Below, piece after piece: positions 26,312 through 32,902 of a stretch of 43,349 nt of DNA. Within the stretch, counting starts at the first letter, position 1, and every line of letters begins with the position of its first letter. The position numbers were made by a program, and so were the translations under genes. Origin of the DNA: Rhodococcus aetherivorans. GTDB lineage: Bacteria > Actinomycetota > Actinomycetes > Mycobacteriales > Mycobacteriaceae. Where the stretch lies: NCBI RefSeq assembly GCF_011058165.1, contig NZ_JAALEG010000051.1, positions 1 to 43,349 of the forward strand, in the 5' to 3' direction. The notes under the pieces were generated by a model. It was given only the letters and a program-made list of their open reading frames with translations, had not been told where the DNA came from and did no database searches.

Positions 26312-26776
26312 ATGGCGATCGAGGTGGGTGCCGAGGCGCCCGATTTCACACTCAAGGATCAGAACAACCAGGAAGTGACCCTGTCGAGCTTCCGCGGGCA
26401 CAAGAACGTGCTGCTCGTGTTCTACCCGCTGGCGTTCACCGGGGTCTGCCAGGGCGAGCTGTGCGCCGTGCGGGACGACCTGCCGACGTACGAGAACGAC
26501 GACACCGCGATCATCGCCGTCTCGGTGGGGGCCTCGCCCACGCACAAGATCTGGGCCGCCGAGCAGGGCTACACGTTCCCGCTGCTGTCCGATTTCTGGC
26601 CCCACGGCGCCGTCGCCCAGGCCTACGGCGTGTTCAACGACAAGTTCGGTTTCGCCAACCGCGGCACGTTCGTCGTGGACAAGGACGGCATCATCCGGTT
26701 CGCCGAGGAGAATCAGCCCGGCGAACCCCGTGACCAGGGCGCTTGGGTGCGAGCGCTGGCCGCGCTAAAGTCCTGA
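26312..26776 (+). CDS. ahpE: Peroxiredoxin, AhpE type
   Basis: This 154-aa protein has the peroxidatic cysteine C46 in FYPLAFTGVCQGEL. M. tuberculosis AhpE is a 1-Cys enzyme; here there is also C51 (CQGELC), five residues on, as in some atypical 2-Cys peroxiredoxins of the BCP type. An intramolecular disulfide is therefore possible. It reduces hydroperoxides, with reductants such as mycothiol/mycoredoxin known for the mycobacterial enzyme. Confidence 0.9.
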   Translation: MAIEVGAEAPDFTLKDQNNQEVTLSSFRGHKNVLLVFYPLAFTGVCQGELCAVRDDLPTYENDDTAIIAVSVGASPTHKIWAAEQGYTFPLLSDFWPHGAVAQAYGVFNDKFGFANRGTFVVDKDGIIRFAEENQPGEPRDQGAWVRALAALKS

Positions 26777-26810
26777 GGCACAGTCCGGCGGCGCGAGCCG
26801 TCGGATTTGC

Positions 26811-26882
26811 GGGCGTGTAGCTCAGTGGTAGAGCTCTGGTTTTACACACCAGCGGTCGGGGGTTCGAAACCCTCCGCGCCCA
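26811..26882 (+). tRNA. tRNA-Val (UAC), integration target of the element to the right
   Basis: The 72-nt cloverleaf has acceptor GGGCGTG pairing with CGCGCCC (26875-26881) including one G.U pair. The anticodon loop TTTACAC between CTGGT and ACCAG gives anticodon UAC. The T-arm is GGGGG/CCCTC-like around TTCGAAA. An integrase gene begins its end 113 nt downstream, which marks the tRNA 3' end as the likely attachment site. Confidence 0.95.
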
Positions 26883-26886
26883 CAAG

Positions 26887-26933
26887 AAAACGCGCAGGTG
26901 AGAAGGGTTATTTGCCCCTCACCTGCGCGTTTT
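26887..26933. terminator. Strong terminator after tRNA-Val
   Basis: AAAACGCGCAGGTGAG (26887-26902) pairs with CTCACCTGCGCGTTTT (26918-26933): 16 perfect base pairs with flanking A4/T4, working on either strand. It separates the tRNA from the integrase gene. Confidence 0.88.
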
Positions 26934-26995
26934 GCGTTGTCACGGCCTGGTCGAATGATCACAACTTGTCACAGCTCGCGGGGAACTCGCGTGAC

Positions 26996-28174
26996 TCATC
27001 TGCTCTTGACCAGGTCTCCGAGCGTCTGCGCAGCCGCCACGAGGGCGTGCGGCTGGTTGTGGACATACCGCGCCATCGTGAACGACGGCGTGGCATGACC
27101 CAGCCAGGCCGACACCGTCGGGACCGGCACGCCGTTGAGGATCATCAGCGTGGCGCAGGTGTGCCGCTCATCGTGGAGATTGATTATCGGCACTCCAGCG
27201 CGCTCACAGGCAGCCTTCCAGCGGTCTGTGAGGTAGTCGGGGTACATCGCCCTGCCTAACGAGTCCACGAAGACGTAGCCGCTGTCTTGGTACTTGTCGC
27301 CAGCTTCCAACTTCTCCCGTTGCTGGACGGCTCGCGCGTGCAGGAGCGACGTGTACACAGGATCGGGGATTGGAAGCACCCGGCCGGAGCGTTCAGTCTT
27401 AGGCTTGCCGATGACGACCTTGCCGTCCGCGATGGTCCGCGTCCGCACGATCCGCATCGTGTGCGCTTCCATGTCGATGTGCTCCCACCCAAGGCCGGCA
27501 AGTTCCTGTTTGCGGAGTCCGAGCGATCCAAGCTGATGCTGATGTCCGTCTCGGTCGTTCGCGGTGATGTCGAGAACCCGCTGCAGCTCCTCGACGGTGA
27601 GGGTCTGGCGCTCTGTGCTGTCGAGCTTCGGCGTATCGACGAAGTGGGCCACGTTCCGGGGGAGATGCCCCTGCTTTACCTCGCTGTCGAGCATCTGCCT
27701 GATCGAGCTGAGGATGTTCCGTCGTGACTGCCCGTTCGAGGGGCGACGCTTCTTGCCATCGGGCCGGGGAATGTCACCGGACTCTAAGCGGGCCATGAGG
27801 GTGTCGATATGCGCCTTCTTCAAGTCCTGGATCGGTAGGTCGCCATAGAGCGCCACCAACGGCTTGAGGCGGTTGCGGTGCCCTGTGAGGGTCGTTTCCT
27901 GCCATCCGGTGCGACCAGCGAGCCACTGTTCGACCGTTTGGGCGACAGTGTCCTTGCGACGGCCGACGTAGGTCCCTGACGCCCGCTGGTCGATGATCTT
28001 GGCAAGTTCGGCCCGTGCTTCGGCCTCGGTCTCGAAGCGCTTGCGGTACTGCTTCCGCTTCCCGTCGACATGCCCTACATCGACTGTTAATTGATAACGA
28101 ATCTCTTGCCGGCCGTTCTTGCGCGTTGAAAGCTCGACTTTCTTGATTTGCGGGGGTAGCTGGATTCTAGGCAT
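26996..28174 (-). CDS. int: Tyrosine recombinase (phage integrase)
   Basis: This 392-aa protein has an N-terminal arm-binding region, a core-binding SAM-like domain (about 70-160, WLAGRTGWQETTLTGHRNRL) and a catalytic domain. The catalytic residues are Arg in LGLRKQELAGLGW, H-x-x-R in LHDERHTCATLM, His in WLGH and the nucleophile in MARYVHN. It would catalyse recombination at the tRNA-Val site next to it, toward which it is transcribed. The ATG at 28174 overlaps the end of the HNH gene by 8 nt. Confidence 0.93.
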   Translation of the reverse strand: MPRIQLPPQIKKVELSTRKNGRQEIRYQLTVDVGHVDGKRKQYRKRFETEAEARAELAKIIDQRASGTYVGRRKDTVAQTVEQWLAGRTGWQETTLTGHRNRLKPLVALYGDLPIQDLKKAHIDTLMARLESGDIPRPDGKKRRPSNGQSRRNILSSIRQMLDSEVKQGHLPRNVAHFVDTPKLDSTERQTLTVEELQRVLDITANDRDGHQHQLGSLGLRKQELAGLGWEHIDMEAHTMRIVRTRTIADGKVVIGKPKTERSGRVLPIPDPVYTSLLHARAVQQREKLEAGDKYQDSGYVFVDSLGRAMYPDYLTDRWKAACERAGVPIINLHDERHTCATLMILNGVPVPTVSAWLGHATPSFTMARYVHNQPHALVAAAQTLGDLVKSR

Positions 28175-28919
28175 GGGCCACCTCGGAGAATGGAAGGGGA
28201 GTGTCCCATTTTACCGGATTGGGTAGAACGGCGCTTTTATCCTGGCGAGGTACTTCGCAATAGTCGAAGTTTAAGACCGCGTACTCGTCATGGAGTGCCG
28301 AGGCATAGCAGTCATACATGTAGGCTGCCTCTAACTCATCTACGAAAGAGCCGATGTTTATGCGAGTTCCGCCAGATTTGATGGCAGCTAAGAACTTTGC
28401 TCTATCCTTGCGTCGATATACACCTTTGTGGATCGAACTTGACCCAATGGCAGAAGCCTTGTTTGTATTGTTCTGAGCTTTAGTGACGATGCGTAGATTG
28501 CTGCGTCTGTTGTTCCATGGAACCCTGTCGTGATGGTCAACCAACTCGCGCGGCGATAGAGCGCGGCCTAGTATCCGTTCCATCAGTGCTACGTGGAGCC
28601 TTAATTGACGTTGGGGCGATCCGTCTCGTGCATGAATAGTGCGGGTCGCATAACCCTTGGCGCTTCGGCACCACAAGAAACTATTGGCCCATTCATAGTC
28701 CTCTGGGCTCACTACGGTATATGAGCTACTGGATAGTGCTATATAGCGCGATACGCTGGTATCTTGTGGCAAGATGCACTGCTGTCGTCTATGGACGGCT
28801 GGTCCCAACTTTCTACATGCGATGGAGCAGTAGTTGCCTTTTCCTATTCTGACATACCGTGTCTGCGCCTTAAAGTCACTTCCGCACCAGATGCAGACTG
28901 CATCTACTGTTTTTTGCAT
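28167..28919 (-). CDS. HNH homing-type endonuclease with AP2 DNA-binding domain
   Basis: This 250-aa protein has a four-Cys zinc motif at the N-terminus (CIWC ... YCSIAC), an HNH_3 core (LSPRELVDHHDRVPWNNRRSNLRIV) and a C-terminal AP2/ERF-like domain (HKGVYRRKDRAKFLAAIKSG ... ALHDEYAVLNFDY). This layout is typical of free-standing homing endonucleases of phages. Start ATG 28919 has AGGAGG upstream. Its A+T content and codon use differ from the integrase, suggesting separate acquisition. It lies directly upstream of int on the same strand. Confidence 0.85.
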   Translation of the reverse strand: MQKTVDAVCIWCGSDFKAQTRYVRIGKGNYCSIACRKLGPAVHRRQQCILPQDTSVSRYIALSSSSYTVVSPEDYEWANSFLWCRSAKGYATRTIHARDGSPQRQLRLHVALMERILGRALSPRELVDHHDRVPWNNRRSNLRIVTKAQNNTNKASAIGSSSIHKGVYRRKDRAKFLAAIKSGGTRINIGSFVDELEAAYMYDCYASALHDEYAVLNFDYCEVPRQDKSAVLPNPVKWDTPLPFSEVAHA

Positions 28920-28957
28920 TGGTTGTTCCTCCTATTCCCGAATGGAGGCCAACGCGA

Positions 28958-29000
28958 TATAATCGAGACATGGCCCCGAACTACGACTTCGGGGTTTTTT
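28958..29000 (+). promoter_or_regulatory. TATAAT box followed at once by an intrinsic terminator (possible attenuator)
   Basis: TATAAT (28958-28963) lies 6 nt before an ATG (28970). CCCCGAA (28974-28980) and TTCGGGG (28988-28994) form a 7-bp stem followed by T6 (28995-29000). A transcript from this -10 would end after about 30 nt unless read through to the gene at 29121. No good -35 is seen. Confidence 0.5.
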
Positions 29001-29120
29001 GTTGTACTACCATTTTACTAAATTCTGTCCTTTACTTGAATACTGGACTATGTAATTAATTAGATACCGCGATAGCCATTCCCGGCAGACGCGACGTTCT
29101 TTTGAAGGGAGGTGGATCAC

Positions 29121-29414
29121 ATGGCTTTCAAGCAGGTTCGTGTATCGGATCTGACCGGCAACGAGATCAAGGACCACGAGGTCGTGACGGTTGTCATCCG
29201 CTCCGAGAACAAAGTGTTCGACGCAACTGCCGAGGAACTGTCCTCGCTGAAGCGTCTGTCCAACGTCATCGAGTTGGAGTACAAGCACGCAGACGGCTCT
29301 GTCGAACAGGTCATCTGCACCCAGGCCGAGTTTGCCAAGCTCGTGCCGGCCGAGAAGCTCGCTGAGTTCGATTCGGCGAGGGGGCGTCGGAGTGGATTCT
29401 CCCCGCGCTCTTGA
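29121..29414 (+). CDS. Small phage protein, unknown function
   Basis: This 97-aa protein (AFKQVRVSDLTGNEIKDHEVV ...) has alternating hydrophobic and charged residues suggesting a compact alpha/beta fold, ending in a basic tail (ARGRRSGFSPRS). No family recognised. ATG 29121 was chosen because GGGAGGTGG precedes it; an upstream in-frame GTG (29112) overlaps that site. It stands alone on the plus strand between int/HNH and the early minus-strand operon, a position where some phages keep lysogeny genes. That is only positional. Confidence 0.7.
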   Translation: MAFKQVRVSDLTGNEIKDHEVVTVVIRSENKVFDATAEELSSLKRLSNVIELEYKHADGSVEQVICTQAEFAKLVPAEKLAEFDSARGRRSGFSPRS

Positions 29415-29457
29415 CCAGGGAGAGTGATCCGATCTACACAACTTCATCAACTGAACA

Positions 29458-29506
29458 ACCCGCGACTACACCTGATCTCAGCATCGGTGTAGGCGCGGGT
29501 CTTTTA
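29458..29506 (+). terminator. Intrinsic terminator
   Basis: ACCCGCG and TACACC on the left (29458-29472) pair with GGTGTA and GCGCGGGT on the right (29486-29500), followed by CTTTTAA. It ends the plus-strand gene at 29121-29414 and faces the end of the minus-strand operon. Confidence 0.75.
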
Positions 29507-29552
29507 ATTGGCAAGGAAAAACCCGCCACTGGCTGTGACGGGCTATCAACGA

Positions 29553-30044
29553 TCAGGCCGCAACCACGCGGCAGTGCGTAACGAGCCTCCACCGTGTGGC
29601 GAGGTCCAGCACGGCATGAGCTGCTTCGAAGTACTCCTCGAACTCAAGCCGATTCCCGGCCCAGGAGTCGCCACCGGTTTGAACTTCGGTGCGATACTTC
29701 GCCGTACGGAAGAGCAACTGGAACAGCTCCATCGGCATCGACTGGGTGTCGCCTTCCTCGTCCGGAAGGCCGGTGATGAAGACATCGCCTCGGATGTGGT
29801 CGCGGAAGCGCCAGCGCGGGTCAGATAGCCACAAGAACATCGAGGCCCTTGCGTTGATCGGGAGGCCGAGGTTCTTGCTCTCCTCGTTGGCCCACATGGT
29901 CGCCTGGTAGTCGTTGAGGTCGATGGCTTCCACCAGACCGCTTACCAGGCCCTGCATCGCCGACAGGTCGCCGGCGTAGAACTCCATGTGGCCGACTTCG
30001 GCATCCATGTCTGCGGGGATAACCGCACAGAGAACCTTCTTCAT
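29553..30044 (-). CDS. DUF3846 family phage protein
   Basis: This 163-aa protein (MKKVLCAVIPADMDAEVGHMEF ... NLGLPINARASMFLWL ... GDVFITG) resembles the DUF3846 proteins common in phages, mobile elements and some ArdA-bearing plasmids; function unknown. ATG 30044 is preferred over GTG 30053 because AAGGA lies 11 nt before it. It is the last gene of the early minus-strand operon. Confidence 0.7.
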   Translation of the reverse strand: MKKVLCAVIPADMDAEVGHMEFYAGDLSAMQGLVSGLVEAIDLNDYQATMWANEESKNLGLPINARASMFLWLSDPRWRFRDHIRGDVFITGLPDEEGDTQSMPMELFQLLFRTAKYRTEVQTGGDSWAGNRLEFEEYFEAAHAVLDLATRWRLVTHCRVVAA

Positions 30045-30111
30045 GAGACTCACGTCCTTCTGATCGTGGGTACGACCTGCGTCCGGTTGGGCGCAGGATG
30101 ATGCCCGCGAT

Positions 30112-30465
30112 CTAGGACTTCTTCGTCCACTGGGGAACGCCTGTGCGCTCGATATGGTGCTTGCGACATAGGTATCGCAGGTTCTTCACGTCGTAGCGGA
30201 GGTGGGGGTGAGAGCCGCGTCCTTTGATGTGGTCGACGTCCACCTTCGTCTCGTTGCAGCCAGCGACGCTGCACACATGCCCGTACTTCTTATCCAGGTA
30301 GGGGATTGCCACCTTGTCCCGGAAGGTCTCCCACATGCGAGCTTGTTTGCCGCGTTGGGGGATCGGCTTAGCGTTCTTGACGCTGCAGTCCCGACACTTG
30401 TTCTGGATGGTGTTGTAGACCGTGATCTGCTTGCCGCAGACCTTGCAGTTACGAACTAAGGGCAT
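30112..30465 (-). CDS. Small HNH endonuclease
   Basis: This 117-aa protein has an N-terminal zinc ribbon (CKVCGKQ ... CRDC) and a C-terminal HNH core (CSVAGCNETKVDVDHIKGRG ... YLCRKHH). Small HNH proteins in phages serve in packaging, recombination or homing. GGAGG lies 6 nt before ATG 30465; a GTG at 30468 is adjacent. It overlaps the upstream gene by 17 nt. Confidence 0.8.
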   Translation of the reverse strand: MPLVRNCKVCGKQITVYNTIQNKCRDCSVKNAKPIPQRGKQARMWETFRDKVAIPYLDKKYGHVCSVAGCNETKVDVDHIKGRGSHPHLRYDVKNLRYLCRKHHIERTGVPQWTKKS

Positions 30466-30754
30466 CACCAGCCTCCGGCTCTCGCCTTATCCCCAGCTTT
30501 CTCCCCAGACGTGCAACTTGGTGATAGGGGTCTATGGCGTCTGGCAGGCGGTTCGCCAGGTGGAGTGCCGTGATCGCCAGCGCACCCTCGATGAGTCGGC
30601 GCTTCAGTGGGTCGGAGAGGTGGATATCTAATGCCTCCGACAACGTATGTCCTGGAGGACAAGCCACCTCATACGCTGCGACCGCGCTCAGCCCGATCAG
30701 CCATGCTGCTTCGCCTACTTTGCGGCGCTCCGGGAGGGGTAGGTGCTCACCCAT
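30449..30754 (-). CDS. Small actinophage membrane-type protein (DUF7427-like)
   Basis: This 101-aa protein has two moderately hydrophobic segments (AAWLIGLSAVAAYEVACP; LIEGALAITALHLANRL). It resembles a small protein common in actinophage early regions, which I associate from memory with DUF7427. ATG 30754 overlaps the upstream gene by 8 nt. Function unknown. Confidence 0.6.
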   Translation of the reverse strand: MGEHLPLPERRKVGEAAWLIGLSAVAAYEVACPPGHTLSEALDIHLSDPLKRRLIEGALAITALHLANRLPDAIDPYHQVARLGRKLGIRREPEAGDALSS

Positions 30755-31040
30755 TGTCCTGTTCAAACACCCGCAACCGACTGCTCACGTCGATCTTCCT
30801 CGCTCGTGACTTCTCTGCCTCACCCCAATCCACTAGGACAGATTCGCACTGGCTGGCCAACTCGATCAGCTCTTGCGCCCTACGCAGGGCATACGCGCCG
30901 ATCTCCCGGACGTGCTCTGGCGTCTGTAGTTCCAGGAAGTCACGCTCACGGCCGATGACCAGTTGGTCCTCGGTATCTACGTACTCCGGAATGGGTGCGG
31001 GGATGTCGTGGGTACGGTTGGTTGCTAGTTTTTCTGTCAT
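30747..31040 (-). CDS. Small phage protein, unknown function
   Basis: This 97-aa, mostly helical, charged protein (HVREIGAYALRRAQELIELASQ) has no recognised family. The ATG at 31040 follows a perfect AGGAGGTGAT and overlaps the upstream stop as ATGA (31037-31040). Confidence 0.75.
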   Translation of the reverse strand: MTEKLATNRTHDIPAPIPEYVDTEDQLVIGRERDFLELQTPEHVREIGAYALRRAQELIELASQCESVLVDWGEAEKSRARKIDVSSRLRVFEQDNG

Positions 31041-31279
31041 ATCACCTCCTGATCTGATTTGTCGGTGGCAGCCTGCTCGCGACGATGCTGCTCCTCCTGC
31101 AAGTCGCTTACCAGCTTCTGTATGCCTTCGTCGGATAGGCCGCTGAATCGAACCTCTAGTTGAGCGTCGCGGATAGCGCGGGTGCGGTCTGCCTTGAGAA
31201 GTGCATCCATATTTGCCCTCCAGCCGTACGGGCCTTCGAGAACATCCAACAGATCGGTTAGTTCCTTATATTCATTCAT
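31037..31279 (-). CDS. Small phage protein, unknown function
   Basis: This 80-aa protein (MNEYKELTDLLDVLEGPYGW) has a helical, charged C-terminal half (IQKLVSDLQEEQHRREQA). ATG 31279 follows AAGGGGTGA; the longer reading begins inside the upstream 48-aa gene. It overlaps both neighbours by a few bases. Confidence 0.7.
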   Translation of the reverse strand: MNEYKELTDLLDVLEGPYGWRANMDALLKADRTRAIRDAQLEVRFSGLSDEGIQKLVSDLQEEQHRREQAATDKSDQEVI

Positions 31280-31418
31280 AATCACCCCTTCTTCTTTGCT
31301 TTCGTTGGTCCTGGCGGTAGCGCTCCCACATTCCTGCAAGTGCGTCTTGAATGAGCCGCCAAATGATGTAACAGGCCAACGTATTGTGCTTAACGGGACT
31401 AGGGGTTCGGTCGCTCAT
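31272..31418 (-). CDS. 48-aa phage protein, coupled on both sides
   Basis: It reads MSDRTPSPVKHNTLACYIIW and ends in a very basic tail (RYRQDQRKQRRRGDYE). Its ATG overlaps the upstream stop as ATGA (31415-31418) and its TGA overlaps the first codons of the next gene by 8 nt. This fills the only gap in the operon. The layout is strong evidence for a real gene. A short amphipathic or membrane segment (ACYIIWRLIQDALAGMW) is possible. Confidence 0.7.
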   Translation of the reverse strand: MSDRTPSPVKHNTLACYIIWRLIQDALAGMWERYRQDQRKQRRRGDYE

Positions 31419-31636
31419 GTCAAACCATCTCCACGCAAGATCCCAGGAGCCGCCGCCTGCATGTACTCGATCGCCTCTTCCCGGGTGATAAGCCGTTCGT
31501 CGGCCGCGCCGAACGCGTCTTCGAAAACTAAGTACAAGGCAAGCTTGGCTACCTCCTGCGAGGTAAACTCACGCGTACTGTCCAGCTCGTTCGTGCAAGG
31601 TTGATTCCGTAGGCTCTCTGGTCCGTTGTAGGACAT
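31415..31636 (-). CDS. Small acidic phage protein, first gene of the early operon
   Basis: This 73-aa protein (SYNGPESLRNQPCTNELDS ... ERLITREEAIEYMQAAAPG) has no recognised family. It has the leader CAACAACTAAACAGGAA before ATG 31636, a sequence shared with other genes of the element. Downstream genes overlap by 4-20 nt down to 30112, so the set is one operon. Confidence 0.7.
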   Translation of the reverse strand: MSYNGPESLRNQPCTNELDSTREFTSQEVAKLALYLVFEDAFGAADERLITREEAIEYMQAAAPGILRGDGLT

Positions 31637-31843
31637 GTGATGAATTCCTGTTTAGTTGTTGATCCGGATTTGCATCCTGAACCTGTCACAATCACTCGTA
31701 CTAGCCCGACTGTCGATTGCGGTACGTGGGATTACGATTCACAAAAAAGGAGACATCAGCTGCGAGCCTGCAGGGCAGGCATGGAAGTCGCAGCACAGTA
31801 CAGAAAAGGAGCGATAGGTGCATGACTGTGAAAGGTTCAGGAT

Positions 31844-32487
31844 GGGCGACCGGCGCGGTCGCCCTGACAGCGCAGACGATCCAAAAAAACGGAACCGCGC
31901 AGGTCCCATCGTCTGCCCAGTACCGCTCAGGTAAGGGTGGGCATCACCTGAGCGGTACTAGTCCGCCGGATTTCGATGCGCCGGCGGAGAACTGTAGAAC
32001 AGGCAGTGCCAGCTGTCAGCGACTGGAACTGCCGGGAATGAGGTGCGAAGCGCACGAACGGCTGTTAACTGCTATCGATGTTCATGCGCCCAATTCCAGT
32101 CAGGTAAGGGTGGCATCACCTGACCAGAATTGGTCTTCGACGCCGCTCGCAGGTCGGCGTCGAAGACTCATGCTTTCAACTATGTAGCACACCAGTAAGC
32201 ACGTTAAGCTTGCTAGCTGCGCTCTCGGTGCTTTGATTCATGACTCAGGCGGTATTCTTCGTGTTGCAGGGTCAGTGGTTCCGCTCCGCCATCTGGGAGT
32301 GACTGTTTTCCGATTTCCGTACCTAGGGATGCCTCCCGTCTCGGTTCGACCTGCTCACCAGCGTGCTACATAATATCTTGCTTGTAAAGGTTCTAGTGGG
32401 ACTGCCCGCTTGCCACCGAGGTTCGCTCAGTACGGACAGCGCCGCTGCTAGTCACTAGGGCTATTCTGCGACGAAGGGCAACCGGTA
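31844..32487 (-). ncRNA. Large structured non-coding RNA of the element (novel candidate)
   Basis: No credible gene lies here, but stems follow one another. A 23-bp helix pairs 32179-32201 with 32352-32374, closing an inner domain of about 150 nt. Further hairpins are 32133-32167 (13 bp), 32090-32133 (16 bp), 32043-32055, 32002-32033, 31962-31988, 31917-31961 (16 bp), 31872-31916 and 31844-31864. In the 23-bp helix six plus-strand A.C mismatches are all G.U wobbles on the minus strand; the same holds for two positions in the 32090 hairpin and one in 31891-31907. So the minus strand is the RNA. It starts just after a 39-codon gene and may end at a T7 run (31883-31889) or further on. Size and placement recall the large ornate phage RNAs (GOLLD, ROOL); homology is not claimed. 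Confidence 0.7.
31883..31907 (-). terminator. Terminator-like hairpin with T7 run inside the RNA region
   Basis: On the minus strand GGGACC and GGTTCC pair around TGCGC (one G.U), followed by one G and T7. An outer 9-bp stem (31872-31880 with 31908-31916) spans the T-run, so it could be an internal loop instead of a stop. Confidence 0.5.
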
Positions 32488-32607
32488 TTACTCCCTGTAC
32501 TCGCGGTCCATCTCGTCTGGGATGACCTTCGTCATCAGCAGGAGAGAAATGAGAGGGGTTGCGACGAGAATGGACGCAATGGTCAGGTAGAAGGTGATGT
32601 TATCCAT
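32488..32607 (-). CDS. 39-aa membrane peptide
   Basis: It reads MDNITFYLTIASILVATPLI followed by SLLLMTKVIPDEMDREYRE: one membrane helix and a short charged tail. AAGGAGG is about 15 nt upstream, and its start overlaps the end of the 54-aa gene by 8 nt. It lies directly before the structured RNA. Confidence 0.6.
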   Translation of the reverse strand: MDNITFYLTIASILVATPLISLLLMTKVIPDEMDREYRE

Positions 32608-32764
32608 GAGACCGTAAGTCCCCCTCCTTGGCTTTGCGAGCGGCCCGCGCCCGGCGCTTGGTCTTGTACTGACCGATCAGCTTCAGGAAGCCAATGTCGT
32701 CGCCGCGCTCGTACTCTAGTTTAAATTGGGAAAGTTCGCTCTGCTCTTGTTGATTTGTTCTCAT
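32600..32764 (-). CDS. 54-aa basic phage peptide
   Basis: It reads MRTNQQEQSELSQFKLEYER, then GDDIGFLKLIGQYKTKRRAR and a Lys/Arg-rich tail: a helical peptide that may bind nucleic acid. AAGGAG is present but about 16 nt before the ATG, so the start is uncertain. It is the first gene after the promoter at 32806-32833 and overlaps the next by 8 nt. Confidence 0.5.
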   Translation of the reverse strand: MRTNQQEQSELSQFKLEYERGDDIGFLKLIGQYKTKRRARAARKAKEGDLRSHG

Positions 32765-32805
32765 TGCTTTCTGTTGGCCACTCCTTTTCGCTTTGTTCTG
32801 TTATT

Positions 32806-32833
32806 AGTATGACAAAAACGGAATGATTTGCAA
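32806..32833 (-). promoter_or_regulatory. Early promoter of the peptide/RNA unit
   Basis: On the minus strand, TTGCAA (32833-32828), a 16-bp spacer and CATACT (32811-32806) fit a vegetative promoter. The block GGTATTGCAA ... GTCATACTAAT recurs at 38595-38627 in front of the erf operon. Confidence 0.65.
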
Positions 32834-32847
32834 TACCTTTTTCTGCT

Positions 32848-32871
32848 GGTTTTATCCACATGTGGAAAACC
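32848..32871. promoter_or_regulatory. 24-nt inverted repeat with a TTATCCACA box, upstream of the early promoter
   Basis: TTATCCACA (32852-32860) and TGTGGAAAA (32861-32869) lie back to back inside GGTTTTATCCACA/TGTGGAAAACC. The first is the DnaA-box consensus of E. coli; the second recurs at the same distance from the 38.6-kb promoter. A second short repeat, CGACATGTGTCG, lies at 32878-32889. Confidence 0.55.
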
Positions 32872-32902
32872 AAGTCCGACATGTGTCGAACATGGTTTGC
32901 CA

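Noticed and set aside
28167-28919. The HNH gene as part of a group I intron or an IscB/OMEGA-type system
   Set aside because: No split host gene or intron core is seen around it, and the protein lacks a RuvC-like domain; the structured RNA is 3 kb away in a different operon.
31717-32187. A 156-codon plus-strand frame through the structured RNA region
   Set aside because: Its sequence is dictated by the hairpin arms, it has no ribosome binding site and no protein-like pattern, and the G.U evidence puts transcription on the other strand.
31844-32487. Reading the structured RNA as a plus-strand transcript
   Set aside because: The long helix would contain six A.C mismatches and no plus-strand terminator is present; all become G.U on the minus strand.
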